A stretch of 59,929 bases of DNA from Acidimicrobiia bacterium (GTDB taxonomy: Bacteria; Actinomycetota; Acidimicrobiia; Acidimicrobiales; SZUA-35), in NCBI GenBank assembly GCA_029863385.1, contig JAOTVU010000005.1, forward strand, positions 1 to 59,929, written 5' to 3'. A program made the translations under genes and the position numbers. The notes beneath the pieces were generated by a model. The model was given only the letters and a program-made list of their open reading frames with translations. It had not been told where the DNA came from and made no database searches. This document shows positions 20,514 through 30,037 of the stretch, piece by piece (within the stretch, counting starts at the first letter, position 1; every line of letters starts with the position of its first letter).

Positions 20514-22663
20514 GTGTCCAAGGAGGAACTGCTCGACAACATCTGGGGCGATCGCTTCGTTTCCGAGTCTGCGCTGACCAGCCGGATCAAGTCGGCCCGC
20601 CGGGCGGTTGGCGACGACGGCCGGGCCCAGCGGCTGATCTCGACCGTGCACGGGCGGGGCTACCAGTTCGTCGGCGCCGTGACCGAGATCGTTCCGAGCG
20701 ATGCCGGTTCCAAGCGGGCCGGTCCGGCCGCCGACCCGCCCCTGGGAGGCGATCCCGTACCGGTCGACGGCCAGCGGTCCTTGCCGCGGCCACCGCTCAT
20801 CACGGCTGCGGAACGAGCGGAGCGATTGGCGCTGGCCGTCGACGAGGAATTTCCCTTCGTCGGCCGTCACGACGTGCTCGAGACGGCCCTTGGCCTCGAG
20901 GATCTCGTGAGGGCAGGTCAAACGGCGGTGCTCCTGGTCGGCGGCGAGCCGGGTATCGGCAAGACCCGCCTCGCCACCGAAGCCGCCCGACGAGCGGCGA
21001 GTCGGGGTCTCCTTCCTCTCGGCGGCCGATGCGACCGATACCTGGCCACCAGCCTCCAACCGTGGCTCGAGGCGCTGGCCATCTATGTCGACACCACCGG
21101 GCAGACGCAGCTACAGGACGATCTGGCCGGCATCGACCAGCATCTTCGGGCCGTTGCCCCGTCGCTCGACGCCCGCCTCCCCCCGATCGACGGTGAGCGG
21201 CCCGATGCGGGCGTGCGCCGGCCCGACGAGTACGCCGTCATCGACGCACTGGCCGTGCTGATGGAACGAGCCGGTCGACGCCGGCCGATGGTCGTCGTAC
21301 TCGACGACGTGCAGTGGGCCGGAGGCGCCACCCGGGCCCTCACTTCGCTCCTCCTGCGCCGGGGCACGGCCCCCGTCCTGCTTCTCCTGACCTTCCGCAC
21401 CACGATCGACGATCTGGATCAGGCCACCCGCGACTGGCTCAACGAGCTGAGCGGCCACGCCAGCGTCGCCAGGGTCGATCTGGCCGGCCTGTCGCCCGCC
21501 GATGTGGCCGAGATGGTCGAGTCCGCCGTCGGCAATCGCTCGAGCGAGGCGACCGAGCCGGCCGAACCCGGGTCGACCCGTCTCGATGCCGACGTCGGCT
21601 CCGAGGTGTTCGCCATGTCGGGCGGACACGCTCTCTTCGCCACCGAGCTGCTTCGGGATCTGCGCGGCGGTGTCGGTATCGACCGGCTGCCGACTTCGGT
21701 CACCGAGCTGGTCAGGGTTCGCCTCGACGGGCTCCCCCGCCCGGTCGACCGCCTGGTCAGCACAGCGGCCGCCATCGGGCAGGAATTCCCGCTGGCCCCG
21801 GTGATCGCCGCCACCGACCTGTCCAACGCCGAGGCGCTCGACGCCATCGACGTCGCCCTCGGCGCCCAGCTGATACACGAGGTCGATGGAACAGCGGACC
21901 GGTTCCGCTTCTCCCATCAGCTCATGCCGGCCGCCGTCCTCGACTCGATGAGCAGCGCTCGCCGGATCCGGCTGCACGCCCGATTGGCCGAGGTGATGGA
22001 GCAGCACGGCGGAAGCACGATGGCGGTTGCCCACCACCTCATCGAGGCCTGTCCGATTCTCGATGCGGCCACGTGGTCAGGCGGGTTCGTCGCACGGCCG
22101 CGGCGGCGATCGCCGAATTCGACTACGACTCGGCGGCCGGGTTGTTGGCCCGCTGTGTCGAGCTCCCGATGGACACCCGTCAGTGAGCCGAGGTCCACGC
22201 CAAACTCGGCGCAGCCTACAACGCGGCCGGACGCCAACCTCAGGCGCTCGAACCCTTCGATCGGACCGCCCAGCTCGCCCGATCCAACGGCTGGCCCGAC
22301 CTGCTGATCGCGGCCGCGCTCGGCCGGTGGGGTGTCAGCCCGTTTCGGGCCAGCCAGGATCGCACGGTCGTCCCGTTGCTCGACGAGGCACTGGCTTTGG
22401 TGACCGGTGAGACCGACCGGGCCGCCGCCCCGATCGCGGACGACGTAACCATCGCCCGGCTACTGGCCAAGAAGGCGGCGTTCATTCTGTTCTCCGGAGA
22501 CCTTGCCGAGCGGGATGCGCTGAGCGCCAGGGCCGTTGAACTTGTCGGCGAAGGTACCAGAAACGCCATCGAAGCGACCGGTCGTGAACAGTCGGGCTCC
22601 TACGAAGGCGGGAACGGTCTCGTCATTCCGAATCCGATGCTCCTGATCACGGCATCGGCCTGA
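20514..22663 (+). pseudogene. Decayed AfsR-like regulator (winged helix + AAA ATPase + TPR-like), multiply disrupted
   Basis: The sequence opens inside an OmpR-type winged helix: VSKEELLDNIWGDRFVSES ... ISTVHGRGYQFVG. The first 40-50 residues of that domain are missing; the permease stop lies just before. An AAA ATPase follows, with Walker A GGEPGIGKTRLATE and Walker B MVVVLDDVQWA, then helical repeats. Around 22070-22085 the homologous reading changes frame, continuing as TAAAAIAEFDYDSAAGLLAR; it then meets an in-frame TGA at 22184-22186, after which AEVHAKLGAAYNAAGRQPQ continues as TPR-like sequence until 22663. Such proteins usually run to 900-1,100 residues, so the 3' part is also gone. 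N-terminal loss, a frameshift, a nonsense codon and C-terminal loss together make a pseudogene near-certain. Confidence 0.85.
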
Positions 22664-22684
22664 CGGACGATTCGACGGTTGGCG

Positions 22685-23080
22685 TCAGCTGCCGGACTCG
22701 CGGTCGAGGTAGGCCCCGGCCAACGCCTCCGGAGCCTTGCAGAGCCAGGCGTCGACGATGGCCTCCCGCACGTCGTCATCATCGGCCGCATCGAGCTGCA
22801 CCAGTACTGCGGCGTAACCGTCGAAGTGTGGAATGGTAAAGAAGCCGGGCCGGCGTTGGGACAGGACAACTTCCTTCTCCTCGAGATCGTCGACGGCAAG
22901 CCCGAGGATGGGGCCGCCCGGCACGGGCTCTTCACCGAATCGCTCCAGGTCGGCCTTGCGGAACGGACGCTCCCAGGCGAACAGCTTGCCCTTGACCTTC
23001 CAGGCCCGGCTGCCGTAGCTGGTGCCTTCGACGGCTTCCGGGAGTTCGAGGGCCAGCGCGGCCACATCGTCGAACGTCAT
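22685..23080 (-). CDS. MmcQ/YjbR-family protein
   Basis: About 131 residues. It begins MTFDDVAALALELPEAVEGTSYG and continues with WKVKGKLFAWERP, the hallmark opening of the YjbR/MmcQ fold (a double-wing-like small domain often described as DNA-binding-like, biochemical role unclear). The C-terminal segment DAWLCKAPEALAGAYL is also typical. A GTG two codons upstream (23086) is an alternative start. It is a small single-gene unit facing the end of the pseudogene. Confidence 0.85.
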   Translation of the reverse strand: MTFDDVAALALELPEAVEGTSYGSRAWKVKGKLFAWERPFRKADLERFGEEPVPGGPILGLAVDDLEEKEVVLSQRRPGFFTIPHFDGYAAVLVQLDAADDDDVREAIVDAWLCKAPEALAGAYLDRESGS

Positions 23081-23143
23081 GGCCACCAGGGTAGTTGGTA
23101 CCGTCTGCTCCAGGTTCTTGGAGAGGACGGAGCCAGAAGGCGG

Positions 23144-23881
23144 TCAGTCGACCGACGAGGCGCCGCTGGTCCGGACCGTTACCGAGGCATCGTCGGCCAC
23201 GTCAACCGACGACGCTCCGGCCAATCTGCCGCTGACGGCGGACGCCCCACCGAGGTCCAGCGACGAAGCACCCGAAGCGTCGATCTCGGCTTCGTCGATG
23301 GTCATGCGTCCGAAGTTGACCGAGGAGGCGCCGACGGAATCGGCGGTAAGAACGCCGACACTCCCGGCTCCGTCGATCGAGGAGGCGCCCTCGAGGGCCA
23401 CCTGGAGCTGCTGAAGTTCCACCTCGCCCAGATCGACTGTCGCCGCACCGGAGAGCTCGACGTCGAGCTGGTCACCGGTCAGCCCGACAACCTCGACGGT
23501 TGAGGCGCCCTCGACGTCCAACTCGGTGAGGTTCGGTGTGGTGATGCGCGCTTCCCGGGTGCCCCGGTGGGAGGAGAACCACCGGGGATCGTCCAGCGAG
23601 AGGGTGAGGCGGTCACCGCTCTGATCCACCTGCACATCGTCGAGGAGATCTTCGGCCACCTCGACTTCGAGAGTCGTCTCCGAACCGAGGGTGACGAAGA
23701 CGGTCCAGCTGTCCCTGACGACGAGGCGGTCGAAATCGTCGATCTCGAAGGACTCCGTGACGGTCGGCCCATCATCGGTATCGGAGCCGGAGCGGATGTC
23801 GACGCCGCAGGCGGCAACCATCAACGCCGTGGCGGCGAGGCCGGCGGTGAGCGGGACGATGCGGGAGCGTGACTGGTTCAT
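23144..23881 (-). CDS. GIN-domain (DUF2807-like) surface lipoprotein
   Basis: 245 residues. A signal peptide ends in a good lipobox, LMVAACG, preceded by a basic start (MNQSRSR). The mature protein begins with ESFEIDDFDRLVVRDSW, the standard entry of the head GIN domain, a right-handed beta-solenoid. The second half repeats short strands ending GASS or GASSVD (at least five times) together with GAAT and GAST variants, the rung pattern of this fold. GGGAGGAGGATG lies just upstream of the ATG at 23881. Likely anchored on the outer face of the membrane; the function of the family is unknown. Confidence 0.88.
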   Translation of the reverse strand: MNQSRSRIVPLTAGLAATALMVAACGVDIRSGSDTDDGPTVTESFEIDDFDRLVVRDSWTVFVTLGSETTLEVEVAEDLLDDVQVDQSGDRLTLSLDDPRWFSSHRGTREARITTPNLTELDVEGASTVEVVGLTGDQLDVELSGAATVDLGEVELQQLQVALEGASSIDGAGSVGVLTADSVGASSVNFGRMTIDEAEIDASGASSLDLGGASAVSGRLAGASSVDVADDASVTVRTSGASSVD

Positions 23882-23915
23882 GGGTTCATCCTCCTCCCGA
23901 TCGTGCGGCTCGTGA

Positions 23916-23953
23916 ATCGGGGATGACCCCGATGGTCCCCTGAGAACCCTCAG
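23916..23953 (-). terminator. Two adjacent hairpins after clpB
   Basis: ATCGGGG-ATGA-CCCCGAT (23916-23933) is a perfect 7-bp stem, followed by CTGAG-AACC-CTCAG (23940-23953). They lie between the clpB stop and the lipoprotein start, reading as a transcript end for clpB. No U-tract is present, as is common in high-GC actinobacteria. Confidence 0.45.
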
Positions 23954-23962
23954 ACGAGGTTG

Positions 23963-26491
23963 TCAGGCCCGGGCGAAGGTGAACTCGCTTTCGTCGGCCC
24001 CGCCGGAGCTGACGTCGATGAGCATCTTGTCGCCGTCACCCAGATCCCCTTCGAGGATCATGAGAGCCAGCTGATCGGCGATCTCCTTCTGCACCGTACG
24101 CTTGAGCGGCCGGGCACCGAAGGCCGGATCGTAACCGAGGCGACTGAGCAGCTTGCGAGCCTCGTCGCTGACATCGATCGAGATACGACGATCGGCCAGG
24201 CGGCGGGCCAGCAGCTCGAGCTGGATGTCGACGATCTTGACCAGGTCCTCCTCGGTGAGCTCGGAGAAGCGGACGATGTCGTCGACCCGGTTGATGAACT
24301 CGGGACGGAAGAAGTCCTTCGGATCGCCGGGCAGGTTCGAGGTCATGATCAACACCACGTTGGTGAAGTCCACCGTGCGACCCTGTCCATCGGTGAGTCG
24401 GCCGTCGTCCATCAGCTGCAACAGCACGTTGAACACGTCGGGATGCGCCTTCTCGACCTCGTCGAGCAGCACCACCGCATAGGGGCGGCGGCGCACCGCC
24501 TCGGTCAGCTGACCGCCCTGGTCGTAGCCGACGTACCCCGGAGGGGCGCCGATCAAGCGGCTGACCGTGTGCTTCTCCATGTATTCCGACATGTCGATAC
24601 GGATCATGGCCCGCTCGTCGTCGAACAGGAAGTCGGCCAGCGTCCGCGCCAGCTCGGTCTTGCCAACGCCGGTGGGCCCGAGGAACAGGAACGTGCCGAT
24701 CGGGCGGTTCTGGTCCGACAGCCCGGCCCGGCTTCGCCGGATGGCGGCCGACACGGCTGACACCGCATCGTCCTGGCCGATCACCCGCTTGTGCAGTTCG
24801 TCTTCCAGACGCAGGAGCTTGCGGGCCTCGCCCTCCATCAGGCGAGAAACGGGCACGCCGGTCCAGCGGGACACCACCTCGGCGATGTCCTCCTCGTCGA
24901 CCTCCTCCTTGAGCATGGTCTGGTCGGCCTGCAGCACGGCCAGCGCGGTCGAGGCCTCCTCGATCTCGTGCTCGACGGCCGGCAGCTCGCCGTAGATGAT
25001 CTCGGAGCGGCGACCGAGGTCGTCGGTCCGTTCGGCCTGCCGGTGCAGGTTGTCGGCCTGCTCCTTCAATGTACGGATGCGCTCGATGGCGTCCTTCTCG
25101 TTCTGCCAGTGGGCCTTCATGGCCGCCGACTGCTCGGAGAGGTCGGCCAGCTCGGCTTCGAGTTCGGCCACACGCTCCTTGGAGGCCGAATCCGACTCCT
25201 TGGCCAGCGCCATCTTCTCCATCTCCAGCTGACCGATGCGGCGCTCGACCACGTCGATCTCGGTCGGCAGCGAATCGATCTCGATCCGCAGCTTGGAGGC
25301 GGCCTCGTCCATCAGGTCGATGGCCTTGTCGGGCAGAAAGCGGCCGGTCACGTAGCGATCCGAGAGGGTGGCGGCGGCGACGATGGCCGAATCCTGGATC
25401 CGGACGCCGTGGTGGACCTCGTAGCGCTCCTTCAAGCCACGAAGGATGGCGATCGAATCCTCGACCGACGGCTCGCCGACGAACACCTGCTGGAACCGCC
25501 GCTCGAGAGCCGCGTCCTTCTCCACGTACTTGCGGTATTCGTCGAGCGTGCTCGCGCCGACCATGCGCAGCTCGCCCCGGGCCAGCATCGGCTTGATCAT
25601 GTTGGAGGCGTCCATGGCCGACTCGCCCCCGGCGCCGGCGCCGACGATGGTGTGCATCTCGTCGATGAAGGTGATCACCTCGCCCTCTGCGTCGGTGATC
25701 TCCTTGAGCACGGCCTTGAGGCGCTCCTCGAACTCGCCCCGGAATTTGGCGCCGGCCAGCATGGCCGAGATATCGAGCGCGATGACCCGACGGTTGCGGA
25801 GCGATTCGGGCACGTCGCCCTCGACCACCCGCTGGGCCAGGCCTTCGACGATGGCGGTCTTGCCGACGCCGGGCTCACCGATGAGAACCGGGTTGTTCTT
25901 GGTCCGGCGGCTGAGCACCTGGATGACCCGGCGGATCTCGTCGTCACGCCCGATGACCGGATCGAGCTTCCCGGTTCGAGCCGCCTCGGTCAGGTCGCGA
26001 CCGTATTTCTCCAGTGCCTGGAACTGGTCTTCGGGGTTCTGGCTGGTGACCCGGTGCGAGCCCCGCACCTCCTGCAGTGCGGCGAGCAGCTCGTCGCGGG
26101 TCAGATTGATGCGGGCGGCGGTGGCGCCACCCATGTCGGGATTGGCGAGCGCGAGCAGGAGGTGCTCGGTGGACACGAAGTCGTCGCCCAGCTCGGCCCG
26201 AACCGAGTCGGCTTCGGCCAGCACTCGATTGGTCTGGCGCGACAGGCGGGGTTCGGTTCCGTAGGCCTTCGGTAGCTTCGCCAGCGCCTCCTCGGTCTCG
26301 TTGCGCAGCGCGGCGACGGGGCGCTCGACCTTGGTCAGCAGTGGCAACACGACGCCCTCGGCCTGGCCGAGCAGGGCCGAGAGCAGGTGATCGGGGGTGA
26401 CTTCGGGGTTCGAGGCGGCGCCGGCACGTTCGATGGCGGCGGCGACCGCTTCATTCGTCTTGATGGTCCACTTCTTGGGGTCAACAGCCAT
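23963..26491 (-). CDS. clpB: Chaperone ClpB (Hsp100 disaggregase)
   Basis: 842 residues, normal length. Order: Clp N-domain (about 1-140); first AAA+ with GEPGVGKT and the [15 protein letters not shown]alker B region; the long middle coiled coil (about 400-520), rich in Glu/Lys/Leu, which separates ClpB from ClpA/ClpC; second AAA+ with [25 protein letters not shown] and [11 protein letters not shown]; small C-domain ending in [14 protein letters not shown]. It lacks the ClpP-binding loop, as expected. It works with DnaK/DnaJ/GrpE, encoded 10 kb away, to rescue aggregated proteins. It is transcribed from a clear promoter overlapping an HspR-type site (26501-26542). Confidence 0.97.
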   Translation of the reverse strand: MAVDPKKWTIKTNEAVAAAIERAGAASNPEVTPDHLLSALLGQAEGVVLPLLTKVERPVAALRNETEEALAKLPKAYGTEPRLSRQTNRVLAEADSVRAELGDDFVSTEHLLLALANPDMGGATAARINLTRDELLAALQEVRGSHRVTSQNPEDQFQALEKYGRDLTEAARTGKLDPVIGRDDEIRRVIQVLSRRTKNNPVLIGEPGVGKTAIVEGLAQRVVEGDVPESLRNRRVIALDISAMLAGAKFRGEFEERLKAVLKEITDAEGEVITFIDEMHTIVGAGAGGESAMDASNMIKPMLARGELRMVGASTLDEYRKYVEKDAALERRFQQVFVGEPSVEDSIAILRGLKERYEVHHGVRIQDSAIVAAATLSDRYVTGRFLPDKAIDLMDEAASKLRIEIDSLPTEIDVVERRIGQLEMEKMALAKESDSASKERVAELEAELADLSEQSAAMKAHWQNEKDAIERIRTLKEQADNLHRQAERTDDLGRRSEIIYGELPAVEHEIEEASTALAVLQADQTMLKEEVDEEDIAEVVSRWTGVPVSRLMEGEARKLLRLEDELHKRVIGQDDAVSAVSAAIRRSRAGLSDQNRPIGTFLFLGPTGVGKTELARTLADFLFDDERAMIRIDMSEYMEKHTVSRLIGAPPGYVGYDQGGQLTEAVRRRPYAVVLLDEVEKAHPDVFNVLLQLMDDGRLTDGQGRTVDFTNVVLIMTSNLPGDPKDFFRPEFINRVDDIVRFSELTEEDLVKIVDIQLELLARRLADRRISIDVSDEARKLLSRLGYDPAFGARPLKRTVQKEIADQLALMILEGDLGDGDKMLIDVSSGGADESEFTFARA

Positions 26492-26500
26492 AGTGTCTTT

Positions 26501-26542
26501 ATTCTATCCAACCCGCGTAAAGTTGACAATCTAGCTATCAAG
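26501..26542 (-). promoter_or_regulatory. clpB promoter with HspR (HAIR-type) operator
   Basis: Reading the minus strand, TTGTCA (26524-26529) and TAGAAT (26501-26506) are separated by exactly 17 bases and lie 10-38 bases before the clpB ATG. Overlapping the -35 box on the plus strand is GTTGACA-N7-TATCAAG (26522-26542). This is a degenerate form of the HspR-associated inverted repeat CTTGAGT-N7-ACTCAAG and shares TATCAA with the site in front of dnaK. hspR itself is in this window. Confidence 0.7.
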
Positions 26543-26693
26543 TTTCCTGAGTCACCACCCAGGCGGCGCGCTTACGGGGTGTTCGCCGGTGCGATCTGAC
26601 CCGCATGACGGCCACAGGCCTTGAGGGTTAGGTTTCGTCCAATAACCCACTCCTCGACAAGAATCCAGCACCGCGGCGCATACCCTGATCCAG

Positions 26694-28163
26694 GTGGTTG
26701 CGCCCAGCCCGGTGATCAAGGTGGCAGTCGGTTTCACGATGACCTTGGCGACCGCCCTCTTCTTGGCAGCGCTCATGCCGGGAAACCGGGGCCAGCAGGT
26801 TGCGTCCATTCTCGCCGAGGGTCCGCGCCCGGCGCGGGAGCCGCTCGTGCTTCAGATACCGACCAAGCACGACTACGTCGACGACAACTGGCGCCTCCTT
26901 GGACTGGCGCAGACCATCACGAGCGAAGAAGCCCACGAGCAGACCGGGCCCGACACCGATCCCAACACATTCTTTGTCAGCCCGACAGGCGACGAAGGCA
27001 ACGACGGTCAGACGGCGGAGGCTCCGTGGCAGAACCTGCAAGCGTCGATCGACCGTCTCCAACCGGGGCAGACCCTCTTTCTGATGGACGGTATCTACTC
27101 AGGCCAGTACTCTGATCCTCCCGCCCACTGGATTGTCCGTCATTCCGGCAAACCCGACGCTTGGATCCGCGTCGCCGCCGCACCAGGGCACACCCCGATC
27201 CTCCATCCCGACCAGGGGCACGGTCTCGAAGTTCGCAACGCCAGCTATGTGGAGGTCGAGGGTCTCACCGTGGTTGGGCAAGACTTCGGAGGCAGCAACG
27301 ACTACGGCTGGGGAATGGTGATACGAGAGAGCCACCACGTCCGCCTCATCGGCAACGACATCTCCGACATGCCGGTCGGTGGCATCTCGGCCGTCGAATC
27401 GTCGAAGTTCGAGATCATCGGCAACACCACACACCACAACAGCTTCTGGGGTCCCGAGCAGGGCAGCGGCATCAGCGTCTGGCACGCAAAGAGTCGCGGG
27501 CAGGAACCGTTCGAAGACGGGTACCACATCCGCATCATCGGCAATACCACCTACGCCAACGAGAACAAGGTCTACTCGCAATGGGCGCCCGGCCGAAACA
27601 TCATGAGCGATGGCAACGGGATCATCATGGACTTGGGTCAGCACTTCGGCTACAGCCACAAGACCCTGATCGCGAACAACATCGCCTTCAACAACGGCGG
27701 CCGCGGGATCAACATCACCAAGTCGGATCGAGTCGACGTCGTGAACAACACCACCTACCACAACGGTCGAACGCCAACGCTCAGCACCCCCGGAACCGAA
27801 TTGTCGGCCACCAATTCCAAGGAGATTCGCTTCTACAACAATCTCTCGGTCAGCCGTCCTGGCCTGTCCGAGATCATGATTTCAAATGTCGACGGACTCG
27901 ACATCGCCGGCAATGTCTTCGTCACCGACAAGCCGAGCGGCCACGCCAAGAACGGCGGATTCTTCACCACGAACGACCCCGGCTTCGTTCGGGCTTCAGT
28001 CGACCCGAACGAAGCCGATTTTCGCTTGAAGCCGGGTTCGGTGGCGCTGAGCACGTCGACGGTGCCTTTTGATGCGGTGAACCTCGACTGGTCCGGAGCC
28101 CCTCGCCCTGAGGGACGAGCCGCGGTCGGCGCCTTCGAGCTGAGCGCAGAAGACCCGGAGTAG
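26694..28163 (+). CDS. Surface/secreted right-handed beta-helix protein 1
   Basis: 489 residues. A hydrophobic N-terminal segment (VAVGFTMTLATALFLAALMPG, partial) acts as a signal or anchor. After a linker, residues from about 97 start TFFVSPTGDEGNDGQT, the DUF1565-type opening of pectin-lyase-fold proteins. The beta-helix then follows, with rungs such as HHVRLIGNDISDMPVGG, FEIIGNTTHHNSFWG and DVVNNTTYHNG. The Asn ladders and many aromatic residues fit a polysaccharide lyase, hydrolase or epimerase, but no catalytic residues can be assigned. It is a paralogue of the next gene. The first possible start is the GTG at 26694; no good Shine-Dalgarno is seen. Probably acts on the polysaccharide made by the neighbouring genes. 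Confidence 0.8.
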   Translation: MVAPSPVIKVAVGFTMTLATALFLAALMPGNRGQQVASILAEGPRPAREPLVLQIPTKHDYVDDNWRLLGLAQTITSEEAHEQTGPDTDPNTFFVSPTGDEGNDGQTAEAPWQNLQASIDRLQPGQTLFLMDGIYSGQYSDPPAHWIVRHSGKPDAWIRVAAAPGHTPILHPDQGHGLEVRNASYVEVEGLTVVGQDFGGSNDYGWGMVIRESHHVRLIGNDISDMPVGGISAVESSKFEIIGNTTHHNSFWGPEQGSGISVWHAKSRGQEPFEDGYHIRIIGNTTYANENKVYSQWAPGRNIMSDGNGIIMDLGQHFGYSHKTLIANNIAFNNGGRGINITKSDRVDVVNNTTYHNGRTPTLSTPGTELSATNSKEIRFYNNLSVSRPGLSEIMISNVDGLDIAGNVFVTDKPSGHAKNGGFFTTNDPGFVRASVDPNEADFRLKPGSVALSTSTVPFDAVNLDWSGAPRPEGRAAVGAFELSAEDPE

Positions 28164-28294
28164 GAAACACGCAACACCCCTCCGATTCCCGCCGCCACGC
28201 TCGATCCTTAACCAATTCCCAACCAAACACAGCCCGGATCCGCCGCCCGATCGCGTAGGCTGGCGCCTGTGCTGACGAGCGTGGTGGGGCTGCT

Positions 28295-29980
28295 TTGTTG
28301 AACGCGATCCCAAAGGTGGTTGCCTGGCCGGCTCTGATCGCGTCCGTGGCGCTGATGATTGTGACGTTCGGCACCGGGAGCGACTCACATCAGGTGGTTA
28401 CTGAAGCCCCGATGGAGACGACCACCACGACCACACCGCTTGTTATCGCCTTGGCCCCAGATCAGGCGTCAAGCGCGGAGGAGTGGCGGTTCCTGAACGG
28501 GTCGACGACCACCACAACCGAAGTAGCCGAACCGCCCAGCACGGCCGAGGGCGAAGAGCCTGAGACCAACGAGGACGAGCAGCCCGACGACGAACAGTTG
28601 TCAACCGATGCTGGAGACGAGGACGCGCCGCAGGAGTCCGCAACCGCCGCCAGCGAATCGGCGTCGCAGGAAGAGTCGTCATCCGCCGACGACCAGACCT
28701 CAGAGCAATCGTCCGCCACAGAACAGGCGGCGGCAACACAGCCGCTGCCGACGCAGTCCCCCACCGAGCCCGATACCGACCGGTCCACGTTCTACGTCAG
28801 CCCCTCCGGCAACGACAGCAACGACGGTCAAACCCGGAACACGCCTTGGCGCAACCTGCAAGACGCACTCGATCGCCTTCGGCCGGGCCAGACGCTCTAC
28901 TTGATGGGTGGCGTCTACGACGGCAACTCCCAATACGCCGTTCCTCCCGCCCACTGGGCGATACGCCGATCCGGTACGCCCACTGCCTGGATCACCGTTG
29001 CGGCCGCTCCGGGCGAGCGGCCTGTGCTTCAGCCCACCAAAGGCCACGCCATCGAGGTCCTGAACGCACAGTACATCGAGGTGTCGGGCCTCACGATCGC
29101 CGGCAAGGGATTCGCCAAGGACATCAATGACTACGGCTGGGGCGTCATGGTTCGCAACAGTCACCATGTGCGCGTCGTCGGCAACGAAGTCACCGGCATG
29201 CCCTACGGTGGGATTTCCGCCATCGGATCTGATCGTTTCGAGTTGATCGGTAACCGGGTACACCACAACAGCTACTGGGGACCGGGGCAAGGCAGCGGAA
29301 TCAGTGTCTGGCGACCCAAGAGTCATGGCACCGGATCCTTCAGCGACGGGTACCACATCCGCATCATCGGCAACATGTCGTACTCCAACGAGAACAAGGT
29401 CTACGCCCCGAAGGAGTGGTATCCCGACCGAAATGTCATGACCGACGGCAACGGGATCATCTTCGATGAAGGGCGCCATCACGGCTACTCGAGCCGGGTG
29501 CTGATCGCCAACAACCTCCTTTTCGACAACGGCGGCCGGGGTGTCAACGTCACGAAGTCATCGAATGTCGATGTCGTGCACAATACGACCTACTACAACG
29601 GCAAAACGAAGACCCTGAGTACGCCCGGCACCGAAATCTCGACGACCCGGTCCCAGAACGTACGGTTCCTGAACAACTTCTGTGTCAGCCGACCGGGCCT
29701 CGTCGAGATCATGCTGTCGGATGCCCAGAATTGGACGGCCAGGGGCAATGTCTTCGTGACCGACAACCACAACAGCAAGGTCAAGGACGGCAACCACTTC
29801 GTCTACAGCGGCCCGGGATTCGTGAACGGCTCGACCGACGGCGGCGCGGCGAACTTCGAACTGACCTCAAGTTCGCCGGCGTTGAACCGTGGCGTCAGCG
29901 GAGCCCCGGTCGGCGTCGACCGCCTGGGTCGGCGGCGAAACGCATCGAACCCCGACGCCGGCGCCTACGAACGAGACTAG
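28295..29980 (+). CDS. Surface/secreted right-handed beta-helix protein 2 with Ser/Thr/Glu-rich stalk
   Basis: 561 residues from a TTG at 28295. A hydrophobic segment (about 8-28) is followed by a 130-residue stalk of Thr, Ser, Glu, Gln and Pro (for example TTTTTP and QEESSSADDQTSEQSS), which should be disordered and may cross the cell wall. Residues from about 166 (STFYVSPSGNDSNDGQT) match protein 1 rung by rung to the end: WAIRRSGTPTAWITVAAAPG, NDYGWGVMVRNSHHVRVVGN, GSGISVW and DGNGI. The two genes are tandem duplicates differing mainly in the stalk. The gap between them (28164-28294) shows nothing else. Confidence 0.8.
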   Translation: MLNAIPKVVAWPALIASVALMIVTFGTGSDSHQVVTEAPMETTTTTTPLVIALAPDQASSAEEWRFLNGSTTTTTEVAEPPSTAEGEEPETNEDEQPDDEQLSTDAGDEDAPQESATAASESASQEESSSADDQTSEQSSATEQAAATQPLPTQSPTEPDTDRSTFYVSPSGNDSNDGQTRNTPWRNLQDALDRLRPGQTLYLMGGVYDGNSQYAVPPAHWAIRRSGTPTAWITVAAAPGERPVLQPTKGHAIEVLNAQYIEVSGLTIAGKGFAKDINDYGWGVMVRNSHHVRVVGNEVTGMPYGGISAIGSDRFELIGNRVHHNSYWGPGQGSGISVWRPKSHGTGSFSDGYHIRIIGNMSYSNENKVYAPKEWYPDRNVMTDGNGIIFDEGRHHGYSSRVLIANNLLFDNGGRGVNVTKSSNVDVVHNTTYYNGKTKTLSTPGTEISTTRSQNVRFLNNFCVSRPGLVEIMLSDAQNWTARGNVFVTDNHNSKVKDGNHFVYSGPGFVNGSTDGGAANFELTSSSPALNRGVSGAPVGVDRLGRRRNASNPDAGAYERD

Positions 29981-30037
29981 GCGGCTGCCGTTCTCGCGTG
30001 AGCAGGCGGCCCGGCCGCGCTTGCTCGTGCGGTGCGA

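Noticed and set aside
22184..22186. In-frame TGA read as selenocysteine in the AfsR-like gene
   Set aside because: It follows a frameshift and truncations at both ends of the same gene, no Sec context or insertion element is visible, and the residue lies in a variable helical-repeat region.
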